The notes: generated by a model not told the origin, from the letters alone. Counted from the first letter of the stretch, positions 1 to 6,183 are shown. The stretch: DNA of 6,240 nucleotides from Bacillota bacterium (GCA_023419655.1 JAEZXP010000238.1:1-6240); one strand, 5' to 3'. Made by a program: numbers and translations.

Positions 1-30
1 ATAAATTATTTCGTAGGGAGTTAGATAGGG

Positions 31-1143
31 ATGGGATTAAAGGAATATCTTTTATCAGAGGCAGAACATCTGAAAGTACACGGAAGGACTACGGGCTGCC
101 TGTCACCGCTTACATTATTCTGGACCGGCAGTGGCATTGAGCTGAATGCAAAGGCGTCCGAGCTTTGGTTGGAGCTGGAGGCGGATTATGAAGCCCATGA
201 ACCGTGGATAGCGGTTATCATAAATGGTGCCGTAGTAAGCAGGCAGATGGTAACGGTGGGAAGAAAGTGGCTCTGTATATTCAGGGGAATGAATCATGAG
301 GCTGTGAAAAATATTCGTATTATTAAAGAGACCCAGGCTTTGAATGAGGACCCCAAAAGCCGGCTGCAGATTCATGGTATCCGATGCGACGGAGATTTTC
401 TTCCTGTAGAGGAAAAGCCCTGCAAAATAGAGTTTATCGGCGACAGTATTACCTCCGGAGAAGGCTCATTGGGCTCAAAGGAGGAAGATGACTGGATAAT
501 GATGTGGTTTTCCGCAGTGAATGGTTATGCCCATAAGACAGCGGAAAGAATCAATGCAGACTACCGTATTCTTTCCCAAAGCGGCTGGGGTGTCTACACC
601 AGCTACGACAATAATCCGAATAAAAATATTCCTTCCTGTTATGAAAAGGTCTGCGGCACGCTTAACGGCGGGATGAACCAAGAGCTGGGGGCATTTCAGG
701 CTCATGATTTTGAAGCCTGGCAGCCGGATGTCGTGGTAATCAACCTTGGAACAAATGATGAAGGCGCATTTCATAATCCCATGTGGGTGGATGAGCTTAC
801 AGGCAAAACCTATAAGCAAAGAAAAAATGAAGACGGGTCGTTCAATGAAGAGGATTTGAAGGCATTTGAAACGGCTGTTACAGAATTCCTGATAAAGCTT
901 CGCAAATACAATCATAAGGCGTATTTTATATGGGCGTATGGAATGCTGGGAGACGGAATACTTCCTGCCATCAGACGGGGAGTGGAAGCCTACCAATTAA
1001 AATCAGGGGATGAGAAGGTATCGGTACTGGTACTTCCCTGTGCAACAGAAGAAACATTCGGGGCAAGATATCATCCTGGAATCATATCGCATGAGCAGGC
1101 AGCTAAGACGCTGGGAGATTTTATTGAAAATATTCTTGATTGA
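31..1143 (+). CDS. SGNH/GDSL-family esterase, carbohydrate esterase family 2-like, cytoplasmic
   Basis: A 370-residue two-domain hydrolase. Residues about 1-125 look like a beta-rich jelly-roll domain, and about 130-370 form the SGNH hydrolase. Visible SGNH blocks are GDSIT at 137-141 (nucleophile Ser139), SGWG at 184-187 (Gly185 or Gly187 in the oxyanion hole), GTND at 240-243 (Asn242) and YHPG at 347-350 (catalytic His348). This domain order and the His-Pro motif recall family 2 acetyl esterases, which remove acetyl groups from xylan or other sugars; the actual substrate is inferred, not shown. The Asp usually three residues before the catalytic His is Ala345, so a Ser-His dyad is possible, as known for some family members. 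There is no signal peptide, so it should act inside the cell on imported acetylated sugars or a metabolite. The start is supported by AGGGAG at 15-20, ten bases upstream. Uridine kinase follows after 38 bases, suggesting one transcript. Confidence 0.85.
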   Translation: MGLKEYLLSEAEHLKVHGRTTGCLSPLTLFWTGSGIELNAKASELWLELEADYEAHEPWIAVIINGAVVSRQMVTVGRKWLCIFRGMNHEAVKNIRIIKETQALNEDPKSRLQIHGIRCDGDFLPVEEKPCKIEFIGDSITSGEGSLGSKEEDDWIMMWFSAVNGYAHKTAERINADYRILSQSGWGVYTSYDNNPNKNIPSCYEKVCGTLNGGMNQELGAFQAHDFEAWQPDVVVINLGTNDEGAFHNPMWVDELTGKTYKQRKNEDGSFNEEDLKAFETAVTEFLIKLRKYNHKAYFIWAYGMLGDGILPAIRRGVEAYQLKSGDEKVSVLVLPCATEETFGARYHPGIISHEQAAKTLGDFIENILD

Positions 1144-1171
1144 CAATAAGAATCAATATTCATACAGAAAC

Positions 1172-1177
1172 GGAGAA
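1172..1177 (+). promoter_or_regulatory. Ribosome binding site that sets the uridine kinase start
   Basis: GGAGAA lies four bases before the ATG at 1182. The frame is open further upstream to a TTG at 1140 that overlaps the esterase stop codon, but the 14 extra residues it would add do not resemble the family, whose members begin a few residues before the P-loop. ATG 1182 is therefore preferred. Confidence 0.7.
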
Positions 1178-1181
1178 GAAT

Positions 1182-1802
1182 ATGGGAAAAACAGTTGTCA
1201 TCGGTGTGTCAGGCGGCTCTGCGTCCGGCAAAACCACGGTTGCGAATCGTATTAAAAATGCTTTTTTAGATAGTGTGGAGCTTTTAAGCCAGGATTTTTA
1301 TTATCTTCCCTATGATTATCTGCCATTTGAGGAAAGAGTTAAACTAAATTACGACCACCCCAATGCCTTTGATACGGAGCGGTTAATCCATGACATCAGA
1401 ATGCTCAAGGAAGGGAAGGCCATAGACAGACCGGTGTATTCGTACACAGAATATACAAGGCTGTCCGAAACCGTGCGGGTGGAGCCTTCCAAAGTAATTA
1501 TTGTTGAGGGCTTTATGATATTCGAGAATGCATTGCTCAGGGAGCTGATGGATATTAAGATTTTTGTTGATACCGATGCGGACGAGAGACTAATCAGGCG
1601 GATAAAGCGGGATGTCAGGGAGAGGGGAAGAACCCTGGAATCGGTAATTAATCAGTATATTGAGACAGTTAAGCCCATGCACGACCAATTTGTTGAGCCA
1701 TATAAGAAATATGCGGACATTATCATTCCCAGAGGCGGAAAGAATGATGTGGCGACAGATATGCTTATTCACAGAATTAAAGCTATACTTGATGAAGTGT
1801 AG
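1182..1802 (+). CDS. udk: Uridine kinase (uridine/cytidine phosphorylating P-loop kinase)
   Basis: This 206-residue enzyme transfers phosphate from ATP or GTP to uridine or cytidine to give UMP or CMP in cytoplasmic pyrimidine salvage. From the ATG at 1182, the Walker A motif GGSASGKT is at residues 11-18, with Ala14 where many relatives have Gly. It is followed by SQDFYY (36-41) with the catalytic-base Asp38, the substrate-binding block NYDHPNAFD (56-64), PVYSY (84-88), the VIIVEG strand (105-110), and an Arg-rich lid with RRIKRDVRERGR at 139-150. The block from Pro165 to the end (PMHDQFVEP, then YADIIIP) is also typical. Length and motif order match standard bacterial Udk, so it should be active. 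It lies 38 bases after the esterase gene, and no clear terminator follows it, so transcription may run on into the repressor gene. Confidence 0.93.
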   Translation: MGKTVVIGVSGGSASGKTTVANRIKNAFLDSVELLSQDFYYLPYDYLPFEERVKLNYDHPNAFDTERLIHDIRMLKEGKAIDRPVYSYTEYTRLSETVRVEPSKVIIVEGFMIFENALLRELMDIKIFVDTDADERLIRRIKRDVRERGRTLESVINQYIETVKPMHDQFVEPYKKYADIIIPRGGKNDVATDMLIHRIKAILDEV

Positions 1803-1813
1803 AACAAGTATTA

Positions 1814-1896
1814 CCCGGTCTGACATGATTTTGTATGACCTTGACATATAATGAAGTAAGGATATGTTTGAGGAAAAAAATCGATGTCAGACCGGG
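1814..1896. repeat. 13-bp perfect inverted repeat spanning the repressor start codon
   Basis: The left arm CCCGGTCTGACAT (1814-1826) is the exact reverse complement of the right arm ATGTCAGACCGGG (1884-1896), with 57 bases between them. The right arm starts exactly at the repressor ATG and encodes its first residues (Met-Ser-Asp-Arg). In RNA running on from udk, the arms could pair and bury the start codon. The bases next to both arms do not pair, so the repeat is sharply bounded. There is no T-tract after it on either strand, so it is not a rho-independent terminator. Confidence 0.8.
1847..1852 (+). promoter_or_regulatory. Candidate -10 element for the repressor gene
   Basis: A perfect TATAAT is placed so that transcription would begin near 1859, giving a leader of about 25 bases before the ATG at 1884 and including the ribosome binding site GAGGA at 1870-1874. 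No good -35 hexamer sits 16-18 bases upstream. A TTGACA at 1841-1846 directly abuts it and is too close to pair with it. Such a transcript would lack the left arm of the inverted repeat. Confidence 0.35.
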
Positions 1897-2345
1897 AATT
1901 TTATACCTTTAGTGAATACATGCGCAAAGACCAGGAATTGCTGTCACCCTCTGCAGAGGATTATATGGAGATGATATACAGGCTTTCAGAAAAGCCGGGC
2001 TTTACGAGAGTAAATGACCTTGCCGCTGCGCTTAATGTACAACCCCCTTCTGTAACCAAGATGATTCAAAAGCTTTCGGAGATAAACCTGATTCAATACG
2101 AAAAATATGGTGTCATTGTTCTTGAGAAAGCGGGCAAAGACATAGGAAAGGCTCTGCTTTACAGGCACAACATGATAGAGGAGTTTTTAAAGCTCCTCAA
2201 TATTACCGAGGGTCTGTTGTCCGAAACCGAAAAGATGGAGCATACCGTAAATGATGAAATCCTATCGGGTATCAGGGATTTGGTAGGGTTTTTCAGGGAC
2301 AATCCGGAGATTCTTGATAAGTGGAACCACTATCGCATCCAATAA
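1884..2345 (+). CDS. MntR/DtxR-family metal-dependent transcriptional repressor
   Basis: A 153-residue cytoplasmic DNA-binding regulator that should repress metal-uptake genes when loaded with Mn(II) or Fe(II). Residues about 20-80 form the winged helix-turn-helix (recognition region near VQPPSVTKMIQKL, 52-64). Residues about 85-140 form the helical dimerisation and metal domain. Aligned by eye to Bacillus subtilis MntR, the six metal ligands are all present: Asp26, Glu29, His95, Glu116, Glu119 and His120. Asp rather than Met at the first position favours the manganese-sensing MntR type over the iron-sensing DtxR type. There is no SH3-like C-terminal domain, also as in MntR. An extension of about 18 residues precedes the usual start. 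GAGGA at 1870-1874 supports ATG 1884, but an internal Met13 start cannot be excluded. It converges on feoB with only 3 bases between the stop codons. The sensed metal and targets are inference. Confidence 0.88.
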   Translation: MSDREFYTFSEYMRKDQELLSPSAEDYMEMIYRLSEKPGFTRVNDLAAALNVQPPSVTKMIQKLSEINLIQYEKYGVIVLEKAGKDIGKALLYRHNMIEEFLKLLNITEGLLSETEKMEHTVNDEILSGIRDLVGFFRDNPEILDKWNHYRIQ

Positions 2346-2348
2346 TGA

Positions 2349-4463
2349 TTATCCCCATCCGAACAATCTGAATATCAATGTGGTAAAAGCACATATTACA
2401 ATTGCAATTCCAGTGGGTATAATAGCCGCAAGAGCCGTCCATTTAATGCTGCCGGTCTCTTTTTTTATGGTTATAAGGGTAGTGGCACAGGGCCAGTGCA
2501 GCAAGCTGAACAACATGGTGTTTAAAGCGGTAAGATAGGTCCAGCCATTATCAAGGAGAATGCTTCGAAGGGAATCAATGCTGCTAAACTCTATCATGGA
2601 ACCGGTGGACAGATAGGACATCAAAAGGATGGGAAGAACGATTTCATTTGCCGGAAGCCCCAGTATGAATGCCATAAGGATATATCCATCCAATCCGATA
2701 AGCCTTGCAGCAGGATTAAAGAAGCCGGCGGCATGACCTAATAAGCTAAGTTCTCCGATATAAATATTCCCGAATATCCAGGTGATAACCCCTGCGGGAG
2801 CCGCAATCAGGACAGCCCTCCAGAGAACGAACATCGTCCTGTCTATAATGGAGGTATACAGGACTCTGCCTATTCGAGGAACTCTGTAAGGAGGCAGCTC
2901 CAGAGTAAAGGTAGAGGGAATACCTTTAAGAATGGTTTTTGACAGAAGATAGGAAACCAATAATGTTATACTTATACCGATTACGACCAGGACGGTAACG
3001 GAAAGAACCGGCAAAATACCGTAGCCAAAACCTCTTGACACCAGAAAAACGGAGGATATGGCGATTAAAGTAGGAAATCTTCCGTTACAGGGGACAAAAT
3101 TATTCGTCAAAATTGCAATCAGTCTTTCCCGTGGGGATTCGATAATCCGGCAGGCGATGATACCCGCAGCATTGCAGCCAAAGCCCATGCACATGGTTAA
3201 GCATTGCTTTCCATGGGCACAAGCCTTCTTAAATAAATGGTCCATATTGAAAGCGACCCTTGGAAGATAGCCCAAATCCTCAAGAATCGTAAACAGGGGA
3301 AAGAAGATTGCCATGGGCGGCAGCATTACCGATACCACCCATGCCAAAGTCCGGTAAAGCCCCAATATCAATATACCGTGGAGCAGGGCGGGTGCATGAA
3401 GATAATCAAACAGCATGGTCAGCTTATCTTCAATCATAAAGAAAAAGTTTGAAAGCAGGGCAGAGGGATAGTTGGCTCCGGATATGGTAATCCAGAATAC
3501 CACGGCCAGCGTTAACAGCATTAATGGAATACCGAATCTTTTTGAAGTTATATAGTTGTCGATGATTCTGTCCCGATTTAATTTTTTTTGATTCGTTTTA
3601 ACATGGCTTGCAGTAACGTCTTCTACCTTTTTATAGATTTCTGAGGTAATCGAATCCCGTATGTCTTGTTTTTCAATCGGAATATCTGATTCTGCCAGGA
3701 TGCGATGGATAGCATCAAGCTCCTCATCCGGTATAAAGTCGCGGAAGGTATTAAGCAGCTTATTATCACCGTCAATCATTCTGAGAGCAAGCCATCTGGG
3801 ATGGATATCACCTGCATATTTCTCCAGGACAGGACATAACCTGCCCAGCAGCTTTTCATAGTCCTCTGCATAATGAACAACCATAGGACCTGGATGAATC
3901 ATACCGGTTGATACCCGGTATAAGACATCCTTTAAATCATCAATGCCGATATCACTTCTTGCGGCACATAATACAACCGGGATTCCAAGTGTCTTTTCAA
4001 GCCCCTTCGCATCAATTTCAATTTTTTTCTTTTTTGCTTCATCGATAAGATTGATACATAATATCACATTATCGGTCAGCTCCATCACCTGGTAAACAAG
4101 ATTCAGATTTCGTTCAAGACAGGTGGCATCTGCCACGACGATAACGGCATCGGCATTGCCAAAGCATATGAAATCCCTTGCAACCTCCTCTTCAACCGAA
4201 GAGGAGAACAAGGAGTAAGTTCCCGGAAGGTCGACAAGGATGAATTCCTTATCCTTGTGACGAAACTCTCCGCGGGCATTTACAACAGTCTTGCCGGGCC
4301 AGTTTCCGGTATGCTGATGCAGACCCGTAAGAGAATTAAACACCGTGCTTTTGCCTGTATTGGGATTGCCGGCTAAGGCAATAACGTATTGGTTCTCATT
4401 TTTATTGATATGAAATATATCGGTTAATGCGGAATTTTTAGTGGACTGAAAAGTTAACCCCAT
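2349..4463 (-). CDS. feoB: Ferrous iron transport protein B, GTPase-coupled membrane permease
   Basis: A 704-residue inner-membrane Fe(II) importer with an N-terminal cytoplasmic G domain. G motifs are G1 GNPNTGKST (32-40), G2 Thr59 within GNWPGKT, G3 DLPG (78-81), G4 NLID (138-141) and G5 near CAARS (166-170). A helical regulatory domain spans about 200-270. Hydrophobic segments lie at about 312-330, 361-392, 447-475, 483-508, 544-566, 590-617, 640-661 and 674-699. The first Gate region includes LEDLGYLPRVAF (394-405), MGFGCN with Cys430 and VPCNGRFPTL with Cys459; the second Gate region has GLPANEIVLPI (602-612). The length is normal. GGAGG at 4470-4474 sits seven bases from the ATG. feoA lies 48 bases upstream with no terminator between, so the two form a feoAB operon; no feoC is seen. 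The second Gate and C-terminus differ clearly from Escherichia coli FeoB and look like a Clostridia subtype. Confidence 0.95.
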   Translation of the reverse strand: MGLTFQSTKNSALTDIFHINKNENQYVIALAGNPNTGKSTVFNSLTGLHQHTGNWPGKTVVNARGEFRHKDKEFILVDLPGTYSLFSSSVEEEVARDFICFGNADAVIVVADATCLERNLNLVYQVMELTDNVILCINLIDEAKKKKIEIDAKGLEKTLGIPVVLCAARSDIGIDDLKDVLYRVSTGMIHPGPMVVHYAEDYEKLLGRLCPVLEKYAGDIHPRWLALRMIDGDNKLLNTFRDFIPDEELDAIHRILAESDIPIEKQDIRDSITSEIYKKVEDVTASHVKTNQKKLNRDRIIDNYITSKRFGIPLMLLTLAVVFWITISGANYPSALLSNFFFMIEDKLTMLFDYLHAPALLHGILILGLYRTLAWVVSVMLPPMAIFFPLFTILEDLGYLPRVAFNMDHLFKKACAHGKQCLTMCMGFGCNAAGIIACRIIESPRERLIAILTNNFVPCNGRFPTLIAISSVFLVSRGFGYGILPVLSVTVLVVIGISITLLVSYLLSKTILKGIPSTFTLELPPYRVPRIGRVLYTSIIDRTMFVLWRAVLIAAPAGVITWIFGNIYIGELSLLGHAAGFFNPAARLIGLDGYILMAFILGLPANEIVLPILLMSYLSTGSMIEFSSIDSLRSILLDNGWTYLTALNTMLFSLLHWPCATTLITIKKETGSIKWTALAAIIPTGIAIVICAFTTLIFRLFGWG

Positions 4464-4511
4464 AATAATCCTCCATGCTGATAATAAAAGTGAACGATAA
4501 ATTAATATTGC

Positions 4512-4736
4512 TTATGGCAGTATTACAACCAATGAAGCCTCTTCATTTCTAAGAGCAATCATTGCTCCCCGTATATTAAACACGGTGGGGTCACCGGACG
4601 GACCCCGCCTTATAACCTCTACCCGGGCTCCTTTCGTTAAGCCAAGAGCCAGCATTCTTTCTCTCAAGATGCCTGTTGAAGACAGGTCCTTCACTGTAAC
4701 AACACTTCCTACCGAAGCGTTATGAAGCTTTAGCAT
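4512..4736 (-). CDS. feoA: Ferrous iron transport protein A, small SH3-like partner of FeoB
   Basis: A 74-residue cytoplasmic protein with the FeoA fold, thought to bind FeoB and modulate its activity. Family features include the opening VGSVVTVKDL (9-18), the central TGILRERMLALGL (21-33), then KGARVEVIRRGPSGDPTVF (36-54) and the closing IRGAMIALRNEEASLVVI (55-72), where the ALR element is characteristic. The length matches stand-alone FeoA. The start is supported by GGAGG at 4744-4748, seven bases before the ATG. It is the first gene of the feoAB operon. A 13-bp palindrome lies directly upstream of its ribosome binding site and a second palindrome about 50 bases further up, both candidates for metal-dependent control. 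Confidence 0.92.
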   Translation of the reverse strand: MLKLHNASVGSVVTVKDLSSTGILRERMLALGLTKGARVEVIRRGPSGDPTVFNIRGAMIALRNEEASLVVILP

Positions 4737-4748
4737 GATATAACCTCC

Positions 4749-4761
4749 AAAATGTCATTTT
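4749..4761. promoter_or_regulatory. Candidate operator: 13-bp palindrome next to the feoA ribosome binding site
   Basis: AAAATGTCATTTT is a perfect palindrome around a central base, directly upstream of the feoA GGAGG on the minus strand. Its position suits a repressor site or a short RNA hairpin near the ribosome binding site. It does not match the Fur, DtxR or Bacillus MntR consensus that I know, so the binding protein is unknown. Confidence 0.35.
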
Positions 4762-4798
4762 ATTGCCGCGAATAAAAAGTTAACTGGGGATAAAAGAT

Positions 4799-4812
4799 TT
4801 AGCGCGGGCTAA
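4799..4812. promoter_or_regulatory. Candidate operator: near-perfect 14-bp palindrome upstream of feoA
   Basis: TTAGCGCGGGCTAA is palindromic except for one mismatched pair (4804/4807). Its TTAG...CTAA ends echo the TTAG/CTAA core of DtxR-family boxes, and it is just downstream of TATTAT sequences (4812-4822, minus strand) that could act as -10 elements for feoA. No convincing -35 is visible. The match to a full 19-bp DtxR box is incomplete. Confidence 0.35.
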
Positions 4813-4844
4813 TAATATAATATGATAAATCGCATAGGAGGTTC

Positions 4845-4909
4845 ATAAAAAACATGCCATATAGCTTTTACCGTATATTATTTTACGGCTTCAGCATATA
4901 TGGCATGTT
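4845..4909 (-). terminator. Rho-independent terminator of the upstream P-loop ATPase gene
   Basis: On the minus strand a 13-bp perfect stem (4897-4909 with 4851-4863) extends inward with GCT/AGC across a bulge, and has a further 5-bp apical stem CCGTA/TACGG (4871-4875 with 4884-4888). The base of the stem runs into six T residues (4852-4847, minus strand). It starts 32 bases after the ATPase stop codon and would separate that gene from feoAB. There is no T-tract on the plus-strand side, so it acts in one direction. Confidence 0.8.
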
Positions 4910-4941
4910 GTGTGTGAGGATAGTAATAATCAGAAGTATTG

Positions 4942-6018
4942 TTAATTAAGGATTTCCTGCATTATCTTTTCATAGATAGTATCTATCCTGGAAAAATCCA
5001 TCGCCTTGATATAGAAGGCTTCCAGGTCATCATGAAGCAGCTTTGCCTTTTGAACATGTTTACCGGCAATATCAATCAGCTCTTTGGCCATATCGAGATG
5101 CAAAGACATCTGCTCCTGTTCAAACTTGGGAATAGGATGCATTAAATCTTCGACGATGTGCTGCTTGTCACCTCTCAGTGAATGAAAGGGATTTGCCGTA
5201 GTTACAGCGATACCTTCTGAGGGAACTTCCGATGGAAGGATGATATGGTCGATTTTATCCGGTGTACGTATGGAGCAGTAGCAGATTATCCGTTCAATTC
5301 CCAAAGCGGCGGCAGCCCTGTTAAGCTCCGACAACAGAAGGTTCGAGGCGGCACCCCACATATCCGGAAGTACATAGATATCCCCGGCAAGCGCCTCCAT
5401 TGTCTCGCCAAAGAATACGGTTTCACCGACGGATACGGCACTAAGAAGTCTCTTTTTTTCCTTACCGGCTTTACCTGGGTTCAGCTTCTTTAATAATTTT
5501 GATGTAAAGGCATAGATTGTATCATGGTTAACATAGGACGTGGCCAGCTGCATATTATTATCCAGTAAAGCGGCGGCAGCACGGATACAGCCGGAAGCCA
5601 TCCGGTGACAGGTGGAAATCGTATCGCTTAAAGGGATAATGTCGCCTTTGTTTTCTAAAAGAATGGTATCATCCCAGCAATCGGCCATATTAATGATGAC
5701 ATCATAGGCTCCGGGATATTCGGGGTCCATTGTATGGGGTGCCGTACCATCCATCATGGCTATTTTGGCATCATAATCAATAAATGCATCAAGGGAACCG
5801 GGGTCACTGGCACAGTGAAAATACTCAATCGAATGCTTCTTTTCCTCCAAAGCGGCCGCTATTTTTTTCATCAGGGAGCTTTTGCCGCTTCCCGGACCGC
5901 CTTTAATGATGTAGAGTCTTTTGCCGTTCACCGGCTCTCTAAGTTCATCAAACAGGGGAATAAATCCTCTTTTTGTATTACTTCCCAAAAGAAAGCGTAT
6001 GTTTTGTTTGTCAGACAT
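4942..6018 (-). CDS. Uncharacterised P-loop ATPase with duplicated halves, second half degenerate
   Basis: A 358-residue soluble protein resembling the uncharacterised Firmicute ATPase family labelled PRK06851 (from memory). Its cellular role is unknown. Residues 19-180 form an intact half: the strand RLYIIKGGPGSGKSSL contains Walker A G40-S47 (GGPGSGKS), followed by IEYFHCASDPGSLD (64-77) and a probable Walker B strand KIAMMDGTAPH (85-95), then a helical segment. Residues about 201-358 repeat the plan: FFGETMEAL (202-210), DIYVLPDMWGAASNLL at the P-loop position (213-228), IERIICYCSIRTPDKID (241-257), GIAVTTANPFH (269-279) and a final helical segment. The second copy lacks the Lys and Gly residues for nucleotide binding. 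GAGGTG at 6024-6029 supports the ATG. There is no signal peptide or membrane segment. It appears monocistronic, ended by the terminator near 4850-4909. Confidence 0.8.
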   Translation of the reverse strand: MSDKQNIRFLLGSNTKRGFIPLFDELREPVNGKRLYIIKGGPGSGKSSLMKKIAAALEEKKHSIEYFHCASDPGSLDAFIDYDAKIAMMDGTAPHTMDPEYPGAYDVIINMADCWDDTILLENKGDIIPLSDTISTCHRMASGCIRAAAALLDNNMQLATSYVNHDTIYAFTSKLLKKLNPGKAGKEKKRLLSAVSVGETVFFGETMEALAGDIYVLPDMWGAASNLLLSELNRAAAALGIERIICYCSIRTPDKIDHIILPSEVPSEGIAVTTANPFHSLRGDKQHIVEDLMHPIPKFEQEQMSLHLDMAKELIDIAGKHVQKAKLLHDDLEAFYIKAMDFSRIDTIYEKIMQEILN

Positions 6019-6038
6019 GAATTCACCTCACGAATCGA

Positions 6039-6070
6039 TTGCTTTATAATAAATATGTTGCTTTATTATA
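6039..6070 (-). promoter_or_regulatory. Candidate promoter region of the P-loop ATPase gene with a tandem repeat
   Basis: On the minus strand a perfect TATAAT (6070-6065) and a TATTAT (6051-6046) each begin a near-identical 13-base unit ending in AAAGCAA, with the two units 19 bases apart (12 of 13 bases match). Either could be the -10 element. No good -35 hexamer is seen at 16-18 bases. The pair could also be a binding site for a regulator. Confidence 0.35.
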
Positions 6071-6126
6071 TTCTGTGATTCTTCCGGCTATATTATTACA
6101 TCGGATATTTAAAAATACTTGGTTGA

Positions 6127-6183
6127 GTGAAAACTTAAATTCCAGCGTAAAGTTAAATTCCAGTGTGAAGACTAAATTCCATT
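6127..6183. repeat. Three tandem 18-20-base repeats, possible end of an IS21-type element
   Basis: Three adjacent units start at 6127, 6147 and 6165. Each begins with GTRAA and contains TAAATTCCA (6136-6144, 6154-6162, 6173-6181). Multiple internal repeats near the termini are a known property of IS21-family elements, where the transposase binds. No istA or istB gene is in the window, so any element would extend to the right past 6240. The rest of the 6079-6240 stretch shows no supported gene, only AT-rich DNA and a TATAAT at 6225-6230 without a good -35. Identity as an insertion sequence end is inference. Confidence 0.4.

Noticed and set aside
475..996. Long minus-strand open frame of 173 codons inside the esterase gene
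   Set aside because: It lies wholly opposite a well-supported enzyme gene, has no family resemblance that I recognise and is read as a shadow frame.
1140..1181. TTG start for uridine kinase overlapping the esterase stop
   Set aside because: The extra 14 residues are not family-like, and ATG 1182 has its own GGAGAA and places the P-loop at the usual distance from the N-terminus.
1841..1868. TTGACA with TATGTT as a promoter for the repressor gene
   Set aside because: The spacing of 16 is acceptable, but transcription would start near 1875, after the ribosome binding site at 1870-1874, giving an unusable leader.
2316..2334. Hairpin GATAAGTGG/CCACTATC at the end of the repressor gene as a terminator
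   Set aside because: The stem has a bulge and a two-base loop, and no T-tract follows on either strand.
5734..6078. Plus-strand open frame of 114 codons opposite the start of the ATPase gene
   Set aside because: It is antisense to the conserved P-loop half and has no recognisable domain. The minus-strand frame has a clear ribosome binding site and motifs.
6127..6183. CRISPR array
   Set aside because: The units are directly adjacent with no unique spacers, only 18-20 bases long and imperfect. Terminal repeats of a mobile element fit better.
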